Part shown: positions 1 through 7,384 of the stretch, piece after piece | Position numbering within the stretch: position 1 is the first letter of the stretch | How the letters are laid out: each line of letters starts with the position of its first letter | Source: JBAJNN01 sp036881905 | GTDB taxonomy: Bacteria > Pseudomonadota > Alphaproteobacteria > Rhizobiales > Im1 | DNA: 14,647 bases | Reading direction: 5' to 3' | Assembly (NCBI GenBank): GCA_036881905.1 | Contig: JBAJNN010000038.1 | Location: forward strand, 1-14,647 | Notes under the pieces: model-generated | Told to the model about the DNA's origin: nothing | Database searches by the model: none | What the model saw: only the letters and a program-made list of their open reading frames with translations | Made by a program: the position numbers and the translations under genes

Positions 1-176
1 AATATATAGCACAAAATCAGCTGTGTCCATACCGCATTGCCGCGCCGCAATATAACAGCCAACAGTGACGATCACTCCACCGGCGCGATCATCGTCAGGC
101 CGTGCGCTTATCCGGGACGCTGCAAAATCGCGGAATAAGTTGGGGTTGGTCGGGTATGGAGGGCAACGCCCGGGGG
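1..176. other. Intergenic segment downstream of ftsZ
   Basis: No convincing gene is seen here. On the minus strand this is the 3' flank of ftsZ. It contains a short GGGC-GTT-GCCC hairpin right after the ftsZ stop, without a T-run, so it is not a convincing intrinsic terminator. A 7-bp inverted repeat (TGACGAT at 66-72, ATCGTCA at 91-97) lies further on. A minus-strand ATG near position 32 opens a frame that runs off the window. In many alphaproteobacteria lpxC follows ftsZ, but the few residues visible do not let me name it. Confidence 0.4.
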
Positions 177-1958
177 TCAATTGGCCTGACGTCTCAGAAA
201 AGCCGGAATTTCAAGCTGATCATCGTCAGGCTCGGGGTCGGGTTGTCGATTGATGGCTTGCGCGGTAGCGGAAGCTGCCGCCGCAGCCGCAGTCCGGCGC
301 TCTTCCGCAGTCATCTCGCCCAATGATGCAGCTGTGGTATCGCGTGAAAGCTCATCTGGCGAGCAGGCTTCTTTGTTCAAAATCCGAACGTCATCATCAC
401 GCCGGCTGAGGCCGACGCCCGCCAAACGCTCAAGGAGATTTCTACCTCTACGGTGTTGTTTTTTCGCCGGCTCATTCGGACCTCGGGCCTTGTCACTGCG
501 TACAGTGGTATATTGGTGTTGGGCAACTGGGGCAACCGTCTCAATATTGGGTAGAATCGGACGACCGGCACCGTCGGACGCTGTGCGGCCCGGTGCGACA
601 GAGCCTGGCGTTTTCACTGTAACAGAGGGATCTGCCGCAGGGAACACAGCCTCTTGAATTTGTGTCTTTGCGCCCCCCTGAACGGCATCGATAGGAGAGG
701 CGGGCTTGCAAGAGTCTTCAGTGACGGTCCCGTCCTCATCTTGTGTGACTGGCCCGGGGCAAGCAAAATCCGCACCGCGTTTCGAGGCGTCATTCCCGGT
801 ATCGACTCCGTCATCAACACGCGCCATCGCGGTTTGTCGCATCCTGGGGCCGGACGCCGCTGCAATTGTAGCGGTTTGTTTACCCGCCTGTCGATCCTGC
901 AAGGAGGGAGTGGCATATCCAAAGGTCGGATTTTCGCCCTCGGGCGGGTCTTGCAGACTGGCATGGTCAAGGCCATCCTTATTCTTTTGCGCCGGATCCT
1001 CTATGCCGGTGGCAACGACGGAAACTCGCATAACTCCCTCAAGCGATTCATCAAAAGTTGCTCCAAGGATGATATTGGCGTCGGGATCGACCTCTTCACG
1101 AATGCGGGTCGCCGCCTCGTCAACCTCGTAAAGCGTCAGGTCGTGCCCCCCGGTTATGGAAATAAGAAGCCCACAAGCGCCGCGCATGGAGACATCGTCA
1201 AGCAGAGGATTGGCGATTGCCGCCTCCGCCGCCTCGACCGCTCTCTTCTCGCCTGAAGCCTCGCCCGTGCCCATCATGGCCTTACCCATCTCGCTCATCA
1301 CCGAGCGAACATCGGCAAAGTCGAGATTAATCAGCCCTTCCTTGGTCATCAATTCGGTAACGGAGGCCACACCGGAATAGAGAACCTGGTCGGCCATTGC
1401 GAAGGCAGCGGCAAAGGTAGTCTTTTCATTGGCGATGCGGAACAGATTCTGATTGGGAATGGTGATGAGCGTATCGACATGTTTGTAGAGCTGTTCGAGA
1501 CCCAACTCCGCCGTCAACATTCGCCTCTGGCCCTCAAAATGAAACGGTTTGGTGACAACGCCAACCGTCAGTATCCCCTGCTCCTTGGAGGCCCGCGCGA
1601 TGACCGGCGCCGCGCCGGTCCCTGTACCGCCCCCCATTCCCGCGGTTATAAAAACCATATGGGCGCCTGTAAGGTGATCCATCAACTCCGGCAAGGCTTC
1701 CTCAGCCGCGGCTGCTCCGATTTGCGGCTGCGAGCCGGCTCCAAGACCCTGGGTTAGGGCGGTCCCCATCTGCACCCGGCGTTCGGCCGTATTTTGCGCC
1801 AGCGCCTGGGCATCGGTATTCGCGACGACGAATTCGACATCCTCCAGTTGCGACTGGATCATGTTATTGACGGCATTCCCGCCGGCGCCACCGACACCGA
1901 ACACGGTAATTCGTGGCTTGAGTTCTGCAAGATTTGGAACAGTAAGGTTTATCGTCAT
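177..1958 (-). CDS. ftsZ: Cell division protein FtsZ (tubulin-like GTPase)
   Basis: FtsZ is a GTP-binding tubulin homologue that polymerises at midcell into the Z-ring and recruits the divisome. The 593-residue product has the N-terminal nucleotide fold (GVGGAGGNAV at 21-30), the tubulin signature GMGGGTGTG at 107-115 and the T7 synergy loop NLDFADVR at 211-218, which supplies catalytic Asp residues to the next subunit. The globular core ends near residue 320. A low-complexity, charged linker of about 250 residues follows, and then the conserved C-terminal peptide EIPAFLRRQ, which binds FtsA and other tethers. This long linker is typical of alphaproteobacterial FtsZ and much longer than in E. 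coli (383 residues in total). The gene is not preceded by ftsA: the upstream neighbour in the same direction is miaA. The ATG start has a GGA-rich stretch a short distance upstream. Confidence 0.98.
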   Translation of the reverse strand: MTINLTVPNLAELKPRITVFGVGGAGGNAVNNMIQSQLEDVEFVVANTDAQALAQNTAERRVQMGTALTQGLGAGSQPQIGAAAAEEALPELMDHLTGAHMVFITAGMGGGTGTGAAPVIARASKEQGILTVGVVTKPFHFEGQRRMLTAELGLEQLYKHVDTLITIPNQNLFRIANEKTTFAAAFAMADQVLYSGVASVTELMTKEGLINLDFADVRSVMSEMGKAMMGTGEASGEKRAVEAAEAAIANPLLDDVSMRGACGLLISITGGHDLTLYEVDEAATRIREEVDPDANIILGATFDESLEGVMRVSVVATGIEDPAQKNKDGLDHASLQDPPEGENPTFGYATPSLQDRQAGKQTATIAAASGPRMRQTAMARVDDGVDTGNDASKRGADFACPGPVTQDEDGTVTEDSCKPASPIDAVQGGAKTQIQEAVFPAADPSVTVKTPGSVAPGRTASDGAGRPILPNIETVAPVAQHQYTTVRSDKARGPNEPAKKQHRRGRNLLERLAGVGLSRRDDDVRILNKEACSPDELSRDTTAASLGEMTAEERRTAAAAAASATAQAINRQPDPEPDDDQLEIPAFLRRQAN

Positions 1959-2131
1959 GGCCTGTATCCATTTGTAGCCCTGAATTGCTTATTGCCGGTC
2001 AATAGGATAACAAAAGGTTAACGTCTATTCAGAAATTTTTAACACCATGAAATCAGACCATCAAGCCGGCCGATACAAAAACCAACTCTGTGCCGCGCCA
2101 CCCTGCAATTTCCTGGCGGATCACTGCTTCC
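1959..2131. other. miaA-ftsZ intergenic region
   Basis: This gap of 173 bases separates the miaA stop from the ftsZ start, both on the minus strand. It presumably holds the ftsZ promoter region, including the CtrA-like boxes annotated separately. I see no clear intrinsic terminator for miaA (no strong hairpin plus T-run) and no small gene. Confidence 0.45.
2007..2042 (-). promoter_or_regulatory. Two CtrA-like boxes upstream of ftsZ
   Basis: Two tandem near-matches to the CtrA consensus TTAA-N7-TTAA lie 48-84 bases upstream of the ftsZ start codon. On the minus strand they read TTAA-N7-TGAA (2028-2042) and TTAA-N7-TTAT (2007-2021); each has one mismatch in the second half-site. CtrA is the alphaproteobacterial cell-cycle response regulator and is known to control ftsZ in Caulobacter. 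The spacing and position are what is seen; binding is inferred. The stretch is AT-rich, which raises the chance of random matches. Confidence 0.4.
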
Positions 2132-3091
2132 TCAGTCAAGGCCCCATGAATCGAGGAGAGCCTGTGCAAGCCGGTCAAAATCACCACCGAAGGATTCCGG
2201 ATCGCGCCTCGGCCAGTCTTTCATGCGCTGGCCGAACCACGTCTCCTGACGCTTTGCATAGTGACGGGTCTGAGTTTTTGCTTGTGCAATGGCCTCCTCA
2301 AGGGTGGTTTTGCCGCTGAGATAGCAGCCGATTTCCGCTACGCCTATGGCTTTCATCACCGGCTGACCGGCATCGAGACCAAGAACATGAAGCGCGGCCA
2401 CTTCATCGATCGCGCCTCGCTCCACCATATGTTCAAAGCGAGCATTGATTCGACTGTAAAGCATTGTGCGTTCCGGTTCAAGCACAACACGGCCTATCCG
2501 CGCATCAGCCAGCGGCCCGTTGTCATGAGGGCGATCATGCCAATCCACCAGCGACTTTCCGGTCGCCTCAAACACTTCCAAAGCCCGTATCACCCGCTGG
2601 CCATCATGGGCGCAAAGCCTTTCAGCCATTTGTCGGTCACGGCGCGCAAGCTCGCGATGGAGAGCCTCAGGCCCGCGAATCTCCAGGGCCCTTCGCCAAT
2701 GGCCGCGGATACAATCCGCTATCGGAGGAATACCGCTCAAGCCCCCCTCAAGACCGGTGAAATAAAGCCCGGTTCCGCCGACGAAAATCGCAACCCGACC
2801 GTGTTGCCAGACAGCGCCGACAACAGCGGCGGTATCACGAACCCAGTGGCCGACCGAGTAAGCCTTTTCCCCGGGAATGTGGCCATAAAGATAGTGGGGG
2901 TATTTTGCCTCATCCTCAGGAGAGGGCCGCGCCGTCATGATGCGGAGATTGGCATAGACCTGCATCGAATCGGTGTTGACGATCGCTCCGTTCAGCCGTT
3001 CCGCCAGGGTCATCGCCAGTTTCGACTTGCCGCTCGCGGTCGGCCCGGCGATCAATATGGCTCGTTTGCAGCAGTTCTCTTTGAGTGTCAT
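2132..3091 (-). CDS. miaA: tRNA dimethylallyltransferase MiaA
   Basis: MiaA transfers a dimethylallyl group from DMAPP to N6 of A37 in tRNAs that read codons starting with U, which supports reading-frame fidelity. The 319-residue protein is of usual length for the family. It shows the P-loop GPTASGKS at 16-23, the DSMQVY motif at 41-46 (catalytic Asp region), GGTGLY at 105-110 and the C-terminal TRHYAKRQETWF segment near 275-286, which is characteristic of the family. The ATG start is preceded by a GGGAA stretch about 10 bases upstream. The gene lies upstream of ftsZ in the same direction and is divergent from the transporter at 3166. Confidence 0.97.
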   Translation of the reverse strand: MTLKENCCKRAILIAGPTASGKSKLAMTLAERLNGAIVNTDSMQVYANLRIMTARPSPEDEAKYPHYLYGHIPGEKAYSVGHWVRDTAAVVGAVWQHGRVAIFVGGTGLYFTGLEGGLSGIPPIADCIRGHWRRALEIRGPEALHRELARRDRQMAERLCAHDGQRVIRALEVFEATGKSLVDWHDRPHDNGPLADARIGRVVLEPERTMLYSRINARFEHMVERGAIDEVAALHVLGLDAGQPVMKAIGVAEIGCYLSGKTTLEEAIAQAKTQTRHYAKRQETWFGQRMKDWPRRDPESFGGDFDRLAQALLDSWGLD

Positions 3092-3165
3092 ATGCTTACA
3101 TATTCCCGTCGTGGCCGGTCGTGCTGGACCACGAACCCCATGGAGGCCGGATTAGTTCTCGGTTT

Positions 3166-4095
3166 ATGTACAAAATGACGCGACTGCAAGCCAATGCGAT
3201 CGTGCTTCTGGTTGCCCTCATTTGGGGCACCACCTTTGTCGTGCAGCATACCGGCATGGACGATATTGACCCATGCTTTTTCACCGGAATTCGCTTCTTT
3301 CTGGGCATGCTGGTGGTGCTCCCCTTAAGCTTGCGGGAAATCGGGCGTCTGAGGGAAGCGGGGGTGGCCTGGTCCGCCACGGACCGGCTGGGATTGGTCG
3401 CCACCGGCCTTGCTTTGTTCTGCGGGTCGATCATGCAACAGATCGGCATTACCACCACCACGGTGACCAATGCCGCGTTTTTCACCGCCCTTTACGTCCC
3501 CACCGTTCCGATTCTTGCTCTCGTCGTGTCGCGCATCGTCCCGCACCCGATGATCTGGCCGGGGGCGGCGTTGTGCGTCGCGGGCGCCTATATGCTTGGC
3601 GGCGCTCAGCTGTCGGCTCTCGGTCGCGGCGATGTCTGGGTCATGGGCGGCGCGTTGTTCTGGGCCTGTCAAATTGTGCTGGTCGGCGTCATGACGCGGC
3701 GCACCAACGCCCCGTTTACCATTGCCGCCGCACAATCATCCATCGCCGCCATTATGGGGCTGCTCCTGGGCGGTCTCACCGAGAGCTTCAGTCTCGAGGC
3801 CGTTTACAAGGCCGGATTCGAGCTGCTTTACGCCGGCGTTCTCTCAGCCGGCATCGCCTTTACCCTGCAATGCCTGGCGCAAAAATACACCCAAGCTGCC
3901 GATGCGGCCATTATCATGAGTTTCGAGGCGGTCTTTGCGGCCATTGCCGGGGCGCTTTTCCTTGGCGAACGGCTGACACCTCCGGAATATGGCGGCTGTA
4001 TGCTGATCCTCGTTGCAGTCGTTGCGATCCAGCTGTTGCCGCTTCGGGAATCGAAAAAATGCCCCGAAGATAAACCAGACATCCCGCATGTTTAG
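3166..4095 (+). CDS. DMT-superfamily (EamA) inner-membrane transporter
   Basis: This is a predicted 309-residue integral membrane protein with about ten hydrophobic segments arranged as two EamA repeats. The first repeat starts with LLVALIWGTTFVVQHTG near the N-terminus and the second with the stretch around VWVMGGALFWACQIVLVGV. Members export metabolites, amino acids or drugs; the substrate cannot be read from sequence. The frame is open back to 3085, but the extra N-terminus is polar and overlaps the miaA start, so ATG at 3166 (or 3175) is preferred. TGGAGG lies upstream at 3141-3146, rather far for a ribosome site. The 3' end meets the endonuclease remnant tail to tail, with a few bases of overlap. 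Confidence 0.9.
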   Translation: MYKMTRLQANAIVLLVALIWGTTFVVQHTGMDDIDPCFFTGIRFFLGMLVVLPLSLREIGRLREAGVAWSATDRLGLVATGLALFCGSIMQQIGITTTTVTNAAFFTALYVPTVPILALVVSRIVPHPMIWPGAALCVAGAYMLGGAQLSALGRGDVWVMGGALFWACQIVLVGVMTRRTNAPFTIAAAQSSIAAIMGLLLGGLTESFSLEAVYKAGFELLYAGVLSAGIAFTLQCLAQKYTQAADAAIIMSFEAVFAAIAGALFLGERLTPPEYGGCMLILVAVVAIQLLPLRESKKCPEDKPDIPHV

Positions 4096-4572
4096 ATTCG
4101 CAGGGTCTTTTGACTTGCTTCGGCTAGAAGCTCATCGAACTCATGCGGTTTGAGACTCATCGACCTGCCGAGCTTGAGGGCCTCGATGGCATAAATACGG
4201 TAAAGTGGGCACCATCTCACATCGACGAAGATAAAAGCATAGAGCTTGCACCGCCGGGCCATGGCAGCCTTGTCATTGATGCGACGGCCCTGGCCCTTCT
4301 GATTGCTGGGGCGCAGATTGACTCCATGTCGGGTCACCGTCCTCGCCTCGTATTTCCGGCCCTCTCTGTCAATGAGATCGTGGCTGCTGCCGCCGATGTC
4401 GCCTGCGCGTCAAACCAGTGAACAAAGACTGAAGGAGGTCTTCGTTCAAAAGACCGGATATCCGGCCGTCGGTGAATCTCTCATAGAGTCGTTGCGGGAT
4501 GACGGACCCATATTTGAGGTGGCCTTGCAAATCCAGCCGATAGACCACCCCGAGTTCCAGCCGGTTAGCCAT
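4092..4572 (-). pseudogene. Putative type II restriction endonuclease, frameshifted
   Basis: Two minus-strand frames together make one protein-like reading of about 155 residues. The first starts at ATG 4570-4572, overlapping the stop of the methyltransferase gene, and runs MANRLELGVVYRLDLQG... to ...LLQSLFTGL. The continuation AGDIGGSSHDLIDREGRKY, then EARTVTRHGVNLRPSNQKGQ, lies in the next frame and ends at 4092. The shift falls around 4400-4415, where the DNA has one base too many (or lacks two). The segment with Asp, then EAR, then a basic GVNLRPSNQKG stretch resembles small PD-(D/E)XK-type restriction enzymes, and its place directly after a DNA methyltransferase supports that role. Family membership is inferred; the target site is unknown. 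As written the gene would yield only a 67-residue N-terminal piece. Confidence 0.55.
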
Positions 4573-5428
4573 CGCAGGCGGCCGCCAGATGTATGGCGAT
4601 CTCGCGCTTCGACAGCGATCGCACGCCCGCCGTTTGTTGGGCCACGCCTAGCCAGTCGATCCGTTTGAGAATATCGATGACCCCTGCCTTGACTTCACGC
4701 ATGAAGTAGTGCGTGGATTCCGATAAGGCGTGGATATTGTCCGTGACGATCCGTCCAGCGTAGTAGCCGACGCGACGCATGGCAAAACCGGCACGGCGTT
4801 TCGAGGTATAATCGATCAGATGCGCAACGCAAGGCGATGGCGGAAGCTCACGCATAGCCTCACACCGCGTCCATATCTGCCAGGCGCAGGGAACGGTCCA
4901 GGCAGACCCATCGCGGATGAACGCATCGCCGGGCACGTCCCTGTCTGCTTCCAGATGAAAGTTGCGATGCAGACGTTGGCCCAAACTGATCTTGCGGAAA
5001 GTGCGCGGCACAATGAAGGCGATCTCATCTGCATAATTGGCGGCGTGATTGAAGAACCGCACTGCCATAGCGGCGTTCTTGCCGAATGGCGGGTTGCCGA
5101 TGACCACAATGGCGGAATGTTCTCCATCAAAGATATTCGTCGTGGCGAGGAAGTCGCCCTGCGCCACGCCGTGGCTGCGCGGCTCTATGTCCATGGCCCG
5201 GATTTTGCGACCGGCGCGTTTCAGCGGATGAACAAACGCTCCCATACCGGCCGACGGCTCGACAAACAATGTATCGGGATCCGGCCGGCGTGTCATGACC
5301 TGACGCGCATAGAGCCGCGCCAGATCGGGGCGAGTGTAGAACTGGTCCAGACCGCTCGCGCCGCGCGATGCGCCTGACGGCCCGTTACCCTCGACCAACT
5401 CCCGATGGTGGAGCCGCTCGCCTCTCAT
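4565..5428 (-). CDS. N6-adenine DNA methyltransferase (restriction-modification)
   Basis: This is a predicted S-adenosylmethionine-dependent DNA methyltransferase of 287 residues that modifies adenine. Motifs are in the order X (QFYTRPDLA, 29-37), I (FVEPSAGMGAF, 55-65; SAM binding), II (acidic Asp80 after the next strand) and IV (NPPFG, 112-116; the catalytic N/D-PP-F/Y motif). This order fits gamma-class N6-adenine enzymes. No obvious long target-recognition domain is present; specificity probably lies in the C-terminal 130 residues. The frame opens at GTG 5443, but AGGAGG sits just before ATG 5428, which decides the start. The end overlaps the start of the endonuclease remnant, so the two were probably translated together. 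It follows rpmG in the same direction after 91 bases. It may now be an orphan methylase, because its partner looks broken. Confidence 0.85.
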   Translation of the reverse strand: MRGERLHHRELVEGNGPSGASRGASGLDQFYTRPDLARLYARQVMTRRPDPDTLFVEPSAGMGAFVHPLKRAGRKIRAMDIEPRSHGVAQGDFLATTNIFDGEHSAIVVIGNPPFGKNAAMAVRFFNHAANYADEIAFIVPRTFRKISLGQRLHRNFHLEADRDVPGDAFIRDGSAWTVPCAWQIWTRCEAMRELPPSPCVAHLIDYTSKRRAGFAMRRVGYYAGRIVTDNIHALSESTHYFMREVKAGVIDILKRIDWLGVAQQTAGVRSLSKREIAIHLAAACDG

Positions 5429-5519
5429 AATTCCCTCCTGCACATCTGATCTTGCACGATGGAGCCGACCGTTGCAATGGCTCTTTCGGCATCATCGTCA
5501 TACCCCGCCAAATCAGCCT

Positions 5520-5690
5520 TTACGACTTGATCTTGGCTTCCCTGAACATGACGTGCTTGCGCAGGACCGGGTCATATTTCCTGAGCATGAGTTTCCCGCT
5601 CATCTGGCGGGCGTTTTTTCTGGTCACATAGGAAAACCCGGTTTCCGCCGTGCTCACCAACCTGATTTTGACCGTCGCCGATTTCGCCAT
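5520..5690 (-). CDS. rpmG: Large ribosomal subunit protein bL33
   Basis: This short gene encodes a 56-residue protein starting MAKSATVKIRLVSTAETG and ending VMFREAKIKS. It contains the typical L33 features: a KIRLVSTA strand, the GFSYVTRKNAR segment and the basic RKYDPVLRKHV tail. The protein lacks the CxxC zinc pairs, so it is the zinc-independent form usual in Proteobacteria. L33 binds 23S rRNA near the E site of the large subunit. GAGGAG lies about 11 bases before the ATG, and a strong promoter is upstream. The methyltransferase gene follows in the same direction. Confidence 0.96.
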   Translation of the reverse strand: MAKSATVKIRLVSTAETGFSYVTRKNARQMSGKLMLRKYDPVLRKHVMFREAKIKS

Positions 5691-5737
5691 GATTTGCGTA
5701 ACTCCTCAAAATAACCCGAAACGACATCGCTAACACA

Positions 5738-5766
5738 TTTATGGTCAAAGGGATGTGGCCTGTCAA
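5738..5766 (-). promoter_or_regulatory. Sigma-70-type promoter for rpmG
   Basis: On the minus strand a perfect -35 box TTGACA (5761-5766) is followed after exactly 17 bases by CATAAA (5738-5743) as the -10 box. Transcription would start near 5730, giving a leader of about 40 bases before the rpmG ATG, with GAGGAG as ribosome site. Confidence 0.7.
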
Positions 5767-5783
5767 GGGATACAAGAACTGTT

Positions 5784-5831
5784 CCCCGCAGGGGTCGATC
5801 GGAATGGGCGGCCCAACCGCACCAGGCGGTT
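5784..5831. repeat. Two small inverted repeats between divergent promoters
   Basis: Between the rpmG and ATP-grasp promoters lie CCCC-GCA-GGGG (5784-5794) and AACCGC-ACCAG-GCGGTT (5815-5831). Both are perfect over the stems. Neither is followed by a T-run, so they are not clear terminators; they could be operator sites or chance GC-rich palindromes. Confidence 0.35.
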
Positions 5832-5865
5832 TAACGATCGTGGAAGCCCCTTTCGGATCGGCCTC

Positions 5866-5893
5866 TTGACATGGAAGCTTTTTCACGCATAAT
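5866..5893 (+). promoter_or_regulatory. Sigma-70-type promoter for the ATP-grasp/ligase/MATE set
   Basis: TTGACA (5866-5871) is followed after 16 bases by CATAAT (5888-5893), matching the consensus in 11 of 12 positions. The start of transcription would fall near 5900, immediately before the AAGGGAG ribosome site (5903-5909) of the first gene. No other convincing promoter is seen before dapF, so the four genes 5922-10652 may form one transcript. Confidence 0.7.
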
Positions 5894-5921
5894 AAATCAT
5901 TGAAGGGAGAAATCATATATT

Positions 5922-7381
5922 GTGATGCGTATAAGTTCTGATAATGACAAGTTAACCTGGGCTGTGTCCCTAGCCTCGAACAGCCCGCATCTTGATGTTG
6001 CCGTGGAGAGCTGTCTGACGCTGCGCTATCTGAACGCCATGACAGCCGAAATATATGCCTCGTCACAGAACCATGTCCGTTCCGCGCTGGCAAAGCGGGG
6101 TATAGACTTTGAAGGGCGCGGTTTGCCGGTTTCATTGCGACCGACCGTCATCAGCGCGAGAATGGCGGATGAGATAAAACGCGATTTGAGCGTGGTCAGA
6201 AACTGCATCAATCGCTTGATCGAAACTTTACGCGCCGACCTCCATTCGCGAAAAAACTCCATTCTTGTCAATTTCTTTTCCTTCTACGAAAAATGGTATC
6301 CCCTGATTTTACAGGAGCGACGTTGCATAGACGATATCATGCTGATGCGCTTCGATACCGCGCGCACGGCGCGTCATGTCTGGAAGGCCATGGAGCCTAA
6401 CAGCGCCTGCCCCGGAGGAGTGATTCATTGCGCCTTTTCAAGAGACGCCTGGGCGAGCTCCGAAATCGGCCGAACGCTTTGTTCGGGCTTGGAGCTTGTA
6501 AACGCGGCCATTGACGACCCTTATTATTTCGTGCGGTTTTTGGACGGGCTGACTGAAACCCGTGAAAATCGCAATGTCGCCATCTGCAATTATCGCGGTG
6601 TTTACACCCACGAGCTTAACTCGCTTCAAAAAGCTTCGGAAAAACTGCAATCGCAAGGCGTAACCGCCGGGCGGATCGTCGTGTGCGATGCTCGCGACAT
6701 TCACGTGGATAAGAATGTCGTCCTGGCGGCGGGCGCCCCCGTGGGCCTGATCTACAATAAGCTCGACCCGCTTGCGGTCGCTCCCGAAGCGCCGGACCTT
6801 CAGCATTGGATTGCGGCGTCACGCGCCGATGGCTGCGATTTTCTCAACAGCTTCGGGGCGTTCTACATCGGCGAGGCCAAAAGCGTTTTCGCCGCGCTTT
6901 GGCGTGAGGACATTCAGCGCGAAATCGGAGTGTCGGCGGAGGAAAAAGCGGCCATAAAACGGCGGATCTGCCAAACGCGACGGGTTTGCGATCTTGAGCT
7001 GGCGGCAATGCGGGAGGTGATCGATAACCGACATAAATATGTTCTCAAAAAAGATGCGGTAACGCGGGGGATTGGCGTCGTCGTGGGACATGAAACCGAT
7101 GCGCGCCACTGGGCCGATACCGTGGATGCCTATCGCGACCGCAACGGCGTGGTGCAGGAGGCCATCGATATCCCGACGCGGGCACTTTGGAAGCAACCGA
7201 CGGCGGCGGGCGCCTGGAAGGCCATTACAGCTATTTCGGCACCGATGCGTTCTTCTTCGGCGCGGCGTTCGCCGGCATGATAAGCCGGTGCCATTCATCG
7301 TCGGTTTTCAATGTCGGCAAGGGTGGGCAGGCCGTTCTAATGTTGGTTGTCCGGTCCTGCGGCCTAGGAGAGACCGCATAA
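5922..7381 (+). CDS. Circularly permuted ATP-grasp ligase, apparent frameshift near C-terminus
   Basis: The protein resembles circularly permuted ATP-grasp enzymes (the fold of glutathionylspermidine synthase and relatives), which use ATP to form an acyl-phosphate and join it to an amine. Seen features: a helical N-terminus (about 1-135), MRFDTART followed by MEPNSACPGG (157-166, resembling the metal-binding E-x-N region), NVAICNYRGV (218-227), CDARDIHVD then PVGLIYNKLDPLAV (255-286), NSFGAFYIGEAKSVFAALW (309-327), HKYVLKKDAVTRGIGVVVG (371-389, nucleotide lysine and glycine loop) and GVVQEAIDIP (409-418). After about position 7175 the original frame becomes meaningless and ends at 7280. The frame one base back continues sensibly as DAGTLEATDGGGRLEGHYSY, then FGTDAFFFGAAFAGMISR, to a stop at 7381, the expected C-terminal end of the fold. 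The intact protein would have about 486 residues. Start GTG 5922 or ATG 5925 follows AAGGGAG. The substrate is unknown. Confidence 0.72.
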
Positions 7382-7384
7382 CCC

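Noticed and set aside
163..176. Possible ftsZ terminator hairpin
   Set aside because: Stem of only four pairs and no T-run on the minus strand.
87..231. 14-base direct repeat GATCATCGTCAGGC at 87-100 and 218-231
   Set aside because: One match of this length is about what chance gives over a window this size, and the flanks do not match.
2261..3178. Long plus-strand frame of 305 residues
   Set aside because: It lies antisense to miaA, has low-complexity character without domains, and miaA is clearly the real gene.
3273..4073. Plus-strand frame of 266 residues inside the transporter
   Set aside because: Arg/His-rich composition typical of an out-of-frame reading of the EamA gene.
5572..6135. 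Minus-strand frame of 187 residues
   Set aside because: It overlaps rpmG, both promoters and the ATP-grasp start in the wrong frame.
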